The position numbers and the translations under genes are program-made. The notes below the pieces were generated by a model. That model was not told the DNA's origin. It worked only from the letters and a program-made list of their open reading frames with translations, and ran no database searches. This document shows positions 59,991 to 64,000 of a DNA stretch of 64,000 nucleotides, piece after piece (positions within the stretch are counted from its first letter, which is position 1; every line of letters begins with the position of its first letter). The stretch comes from Limnoperna fortunei (taxonomy: Eukaryota; Mollusca; Bivalvia; Mytilida; Modiolidae), in the NCBI GenBank assembly GCA_944474755.1, contig OX104112.1:68930433-68994432 (forward strand), given 5' to 3'.

Positions 59991-62900
59991 TAACAATTCA
60001 AAATATTTCTTGTCGAATATGCCTTTGTTGAAGCTAATATAATATACAACCGCGCCCTTTGCAGTTTAAATGTGACAGTAATACATCACCTTTTAAGAGT
60101 CTAACTAACTGAATTGTTTTTAACTGTAATGTTTCTTATTGTCCGCATAACTATTTCACCAACATACTAACTAAAAATTTTGCTGATTATGATCTAGAGC
60201 ATTATACTCTCCAAAAACAATAAAGGACAGTCGCAGTGAACAACACGCGGCAATTAGTTTAGATTTTACTACTTTTAGAATGTGAATTTAAAACACGAAA
60301 TTATGTGTAATGAATAAAATGCGGAAATTCATCCTTGAATGAGCAAATAAAGGTAGCGAGATTTAAGTAACTATGCGGGGAAAAATTATTTTCGAACTAT
60401 TTTCAAATTACTGTGTATTTACTTCTGAAACATTCATTGTGTTTTAATATCCATAGTTAAAAGAAAAAAAATGTTATATCAAAAATATTTGTTTAATAAA
60501 AAATAGATTCATGTACATATTACATGTGTCATAATACATGTAATTCAGTGTGCAACTGTGGGCTGTGGGTTTTCTATGGCTTCCTCAAAAATCATATTCT
60601 AAAAGCAAATTTAAACAAGTAAATGTATTTTATAACAAGGTTAACTTGCAACACTAATAGGAGAGAGTTGTAAATAGTAAAGTCAAACCAAATGCTATAT
60701 TGAATTGACTTAAATATACTCGAGGCAATGTCAATTATATTCGGTTTATATATGTTACACGACATTCTATCTTCACTCTAACAATTTTCGGAGCTGCTAG
60801 CTAGTTCGGACATATTTGTTTGTATTTTTAAACTTTCACAAAGAAGTTAAATATAATAATTCGCATGTTTTCTTCAGTATATTGAACATTAATTATATAA
60901 TATTAGTAAGTTGTGTCTAAGAATCACTAACGTACTACAATTTCTGTCAACGTAAGGATGGTGATAAAATCCAGATTGTACAAAATTCACATAAATCCCC
61001 CTTCCACAAGACAAACGGATAATTAAGCAATGCTTCCTTTAATTAAATACTCAGCGTGTTACTTACCCGCGACTCAGAGATATTGGCAAGTACACGGAAC
61101 GATTAAATCCACCTAGGTATAACAAATTCATGGGTCAACTGCAGCGTTTAGTCTATACTAGACGAATCTAGAAGAACGTACGAGTTTTGAACTGTAAACA
61201 TCATACGTAGAGATTACAAAATATTTATATCAATGCACAGTCGCACGTTTAAGTAATCTAGCTTATCTTTGAAATTATAGGTTTTCTCGTAACTCTATTT
61301 CACAAAGGCCTTTGTAAGAGGGCGCGGGGACACCCGGAACTGTTAAATGATTAAAGGATAACAAAATTAAATATAATCCGCGTAAATTTGCACAATGTCA
61401 ACTTTGTTTCCCTCTATAAATAGAATATATTTTGTAATTTATTTACTTTATAAATACATTCAAACAATAAAATAAACTCAACAATTTAATTGTGTATTTA
61501 TTTTACATTTTTACAAAATGATCAACACACTATATATATGTTTTTCATAGAGTAATATATATAAAGACAAAATCCTTATTATTTCTGATAAAAAATATTT
61601 TCTATTCAGTCAAAAGTAAGTACTCTTGTACATTTGATTTATTCAGGTGTCATCGAGAAGCTTAATTATAGAACCACAAGCTAGGTGAAATTTTATAAGC
61701 CTACCCTTCCAAAGCGTCCAATGTTACTGCTTTGTTGATGTAACATTTGTTTGTTGTGCATATATTGCGTCCTATGTTCGTTTCATTCAAGCCAATGCAT
61801 TTCCTGGCTCTATCTAGTTAAAATAATTAATTTTTTCACCATTCAAGTATTGCGCGGCTAGTCTTATAAAGTAAACGAGAGAGATGTAAAAGTATATTTA
61901 ACTGGCAAACCTTAATGATAATTTTTTGCACATCTATAAGAAGCAAAACATACAATTTTTACAGTTTCAATCAATAAGAACTTAACAGATAAAAATGTAT
62001 ATTTTCTACGCATCACGTATAACATCTGTTAAAGGATTTTTTAAAGTTATGGTGGCAAACCTGAAAAGAAATTGGTGTGTTTCATTTTAGTATACATTGT
62101 TTTATGAACAACAACAAATTATAGTTGTTATTGTGATACAATTACCATAAAATGATTCTAAATGGAGTATTTCCATATTTACTCAAAAAGTTGCTTATGG
62201 TAGTTTCTTAAACATTGCCGTACTGCTATATAATATTTTTAAATACAAATTAAAAAATACAAAATTTAACAGCCGAGGAATTGAGCATAAAAATACAATT
62301 CTCCCATGGATTGTTACAGCTGATTACTAATATTAAAAATGCCGTTGTCGATAACTATCACTGCTCATCCATTTTTACATATTTCATTAGATGAGATAAT
62401 AAGGATATCTGAATGTATTTTAAATTCTTGTTTTAATTGGTAAACAACTAGTTAAAAGCTATAAATAATTAAATTATACTTGCATGGACACTATTACCTG
62501 ACGGCTCAAAACTAGATTTTCACTATTTTGCTTAAACTAGACGTTTTTACTTATAAATTATACTTGAGCCACTAATTATTTCATACGATGTTATAGGCAT
62601 AAGTGTGTATGGTTAATATGCCTTAATTTGTTTAGAATTAAAACCTAGGTATATCAAGAATATACTGAGTCATAATCGGCGTAATCAAATGAGCAAAATT
62701 GAAGTACGATTTTACAAGCCAGGGATAACAGCTTGTTTTGTTATAGTTTCAAGATGATGAAAGTAACTGCGATTCAAGATTTGATTTTTTTACTCATAAG
62801 GTCTGTATGGATCAAAACTTTAAAAAAAATAATAGTGTTTAATTCCAAAATTTTACGGGAAAACATAGCCTACTTATAAATTACGAAACGTTCCTGAAAT

Positions 62901-63229
62901 TTAAATATTCGATTATTATCATAGTTGCTCGGAACCTTTCAGTGTCAAGTAAAATACTGTCCTGCTATGAGAATCCTTAGAATGTTACACTTTGCACCGT
63001 TTTAGTTTGTTCAATAAGTATTTAAATCGTCACCAATAGTTATACTCTTTTATATCAAGTCTGATAAACAATTTTTACCTGTAACATACTTTTTAAATCA
63101 CACATTTATTTTCCTCCATGTTTATTTTAAGATCCAAAACTATTATAATAAAATTAATGAAAACCCAGGGACGAAATAACTTATTAAAGGCGCGGACGAG
63201 TTCTTTTTTCTTTTAACCTTTATTTATAA

Positions 63230-64000
63230 GTTTATATTAGTTGCAACCACTGGATCGATGCCTCTGCTGGTGAACTGTTAGTTCCCGAGGGTATAACCTG
63301 CACAGAAGTCACACTTTGGTGATGACAGGAATATAATTGGTTCTTGCTGTGATGTAGTTATTGTCTAAATTTACTGCCCTGAAATTTTGTAAATTATTTT
63401 AACTGTAAGATTTTTCTATTTTCAAAGTAGATAGCCTTAGCTGAATTTGGTATAACGTTTTGACATTTTGGCAATAAAAGGTCTATAGCATGTTTGTAAT
63501 CATTTGGAATTTAAATACTATTTGGGTTTGAACGCCACTGATAAGTCTTGATTAGATAATACGTGCGCCTGGCGAAGTAAATTCTATTGACCTTGGTATC
63601 TTTGATGGCATTTTATTTGCAATGACTGGGTCGATGCCTCTGCTTGTGGACTGTTAGTGCCCCGGGTTATCACCAGCCCAGTAGTCACACTTCGGTGCTT
63701 ACAGCAATATCATTGTTTCTTTGAGTGATGTAGTCATTGTCTAAATTTACTGATCCGATAATTTCGAAATTATTTTACTTGTAAGGTTTTTCTTTTTTTC
63801 AAGATGTAGATAGCCTTAGTCGGATTTGGTATAACGTTTTGGAATTTTGGCAATAAAAGGTCGAAATTATTTTACTTGTAAGGTTTTTTCTTTTTTTCAA
63901 GATGTAGATAGCCTTAGTCGGATTTGGTATAACGTTTTGGAATTTTGGCAACAAAAGGTCTAAAACATCTTTGTAATCATTTGGATTTTAAGGATTTATG
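63230..64000 (+). mobile_element. Old diverged retrozyme units (right arm)
   Basis: Inverted partner of 34948-35640, continuing to the window edge. Includes the tandem duplication of about 95 bases (TCGAAATTATTTTACTTGTA ... GGCAACAAAAGGTC) that the left arm lacks. Confidence 0.78.
63532..63574 (+). ncRNA. Degenerate hammerhead ribozyme (right arm)
   Basis: CTGATAA, stem II GTCT/AGAT, then AATA in place of GAAA, and GCC in place of the GTC cleavage triplet. It shares the G8 and G12 losses with the left-arm copy at 35273 and has an extra change at the cleavage site, so it is inactive. Confidence 0.8.

Larger units (their letters stand above)
53440..64000 (-). repeat. Right arm of giant inverted repeat
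   Basis: Reverse complement of 34948-44648, in the same order throughout. Extra material relative to the left arm: 55.19-56.69 kb (about 1.5 kb, including a MITE) and a 44-base piece near 56.7 kb. Missing: two retrozyme units. A tandem duplication of about 95 bases (63766-63862 and 63861-63960) is present only here. The match is still running at the window end. Confidence 0.93.

Noticed and set aside
1..64000. CRISPR arrays, operons and bacterial ribosome-binding sites
   Set aside because: The introns, SINEs, LINEs and microsatellites show eukaryotic nuclear DNA. The regular repeats are the satellite, retrozyme and coding minisatellites described.

Overview
The window reads as AT-rich eukaryotic, non-coding-dominated DNA. 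It has multi-exon genes with GT-AG introns, tRNA-derived SINEs, LINE and Penelope-like relics, and hammerhead-ribozyme tandem repeats. This mix, together with short secreted Ser/Gly/Tyr/His-rich low-complexity proteins, points to a bivalve mollusc, most likely a mussel (Mytilus or a relative). The species name is inference; no housekeeping gene is present to confirm it.

The real genes are one family of small secreted proteins, found in five places. The coding plan is shared: exon 1 (11 codons, start of signal peptide), exon 2 (rest of signal peptide), exon 3 (Gly/His/Tyr linker), exon 4 (conserved QxIDIxxPMNF block, then Ser-Gly-Tyr repeats, then a Pro/Ala/Val tail). Exon 1 ends in phase 0, and exons 2 and 3 end in phase 1. 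Gene E (7922-10960, +) and gene B (30710-32385, -) are intact as read. Gene A (22401-24279, -) has a nonsense codon at the end of exon 2. Gene D (1019-1384, -) is only exon 4 and carries a 1-base frameshift. Gene C (42885-46681, -) lost its start codon, has a stop in exon 2 and lost a splice acceptor. C' (54639-55210, +) is an inverted copy of exons 3-4 of C with no first half. A, B and C lie in long homologous segments (about 21.0-27.2, 28.9-37.1 and 42.9-51.2 kb), so the cluster grew by segmental duplication.

A very large inverted repeat dominates the right half. About 34,948-44,648 reappears reversed at 53,440-64,000 and probably runs past the window edge. By eye it is about 97-98% identical in the best-aligned part, with an 8.8 kb spacer. 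The arms differ by a 1.5 kb segment that changes the end of the C/C' reading frame, and by the copy number of a 380-bp tandem repeat (4 in the left arm, 2 in the right).

That 380-bp repeat holds one hammerhead self-cleaving ribozyme per unit, with conserved core, stem I, stem II and a very short stem III. This is the structure of a metazoan retrozyme. Older diverged copies at 35.3 and 63.5 kb have lost the two catalytic guanines. A Penelope-like element fragment, the class thought to mobilise retrozymes, abuts the old array at 34.6-34.96 kb.

The left third (0-21 kb) is mostly gene E and D plus mobile-element debris: a piggyBac-like TTAA MITE, a Ty3/gypsy scrap, SINEs, several copies of an (AATC)n-tailed repeat, and a LINE on the minus strand (16.17-21.0 kb). 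The LINE is split by a 3.1 kb insertion containing a 157-bp satellite and hairpins, and it also carries a small SINE with a clear target-site duplication.
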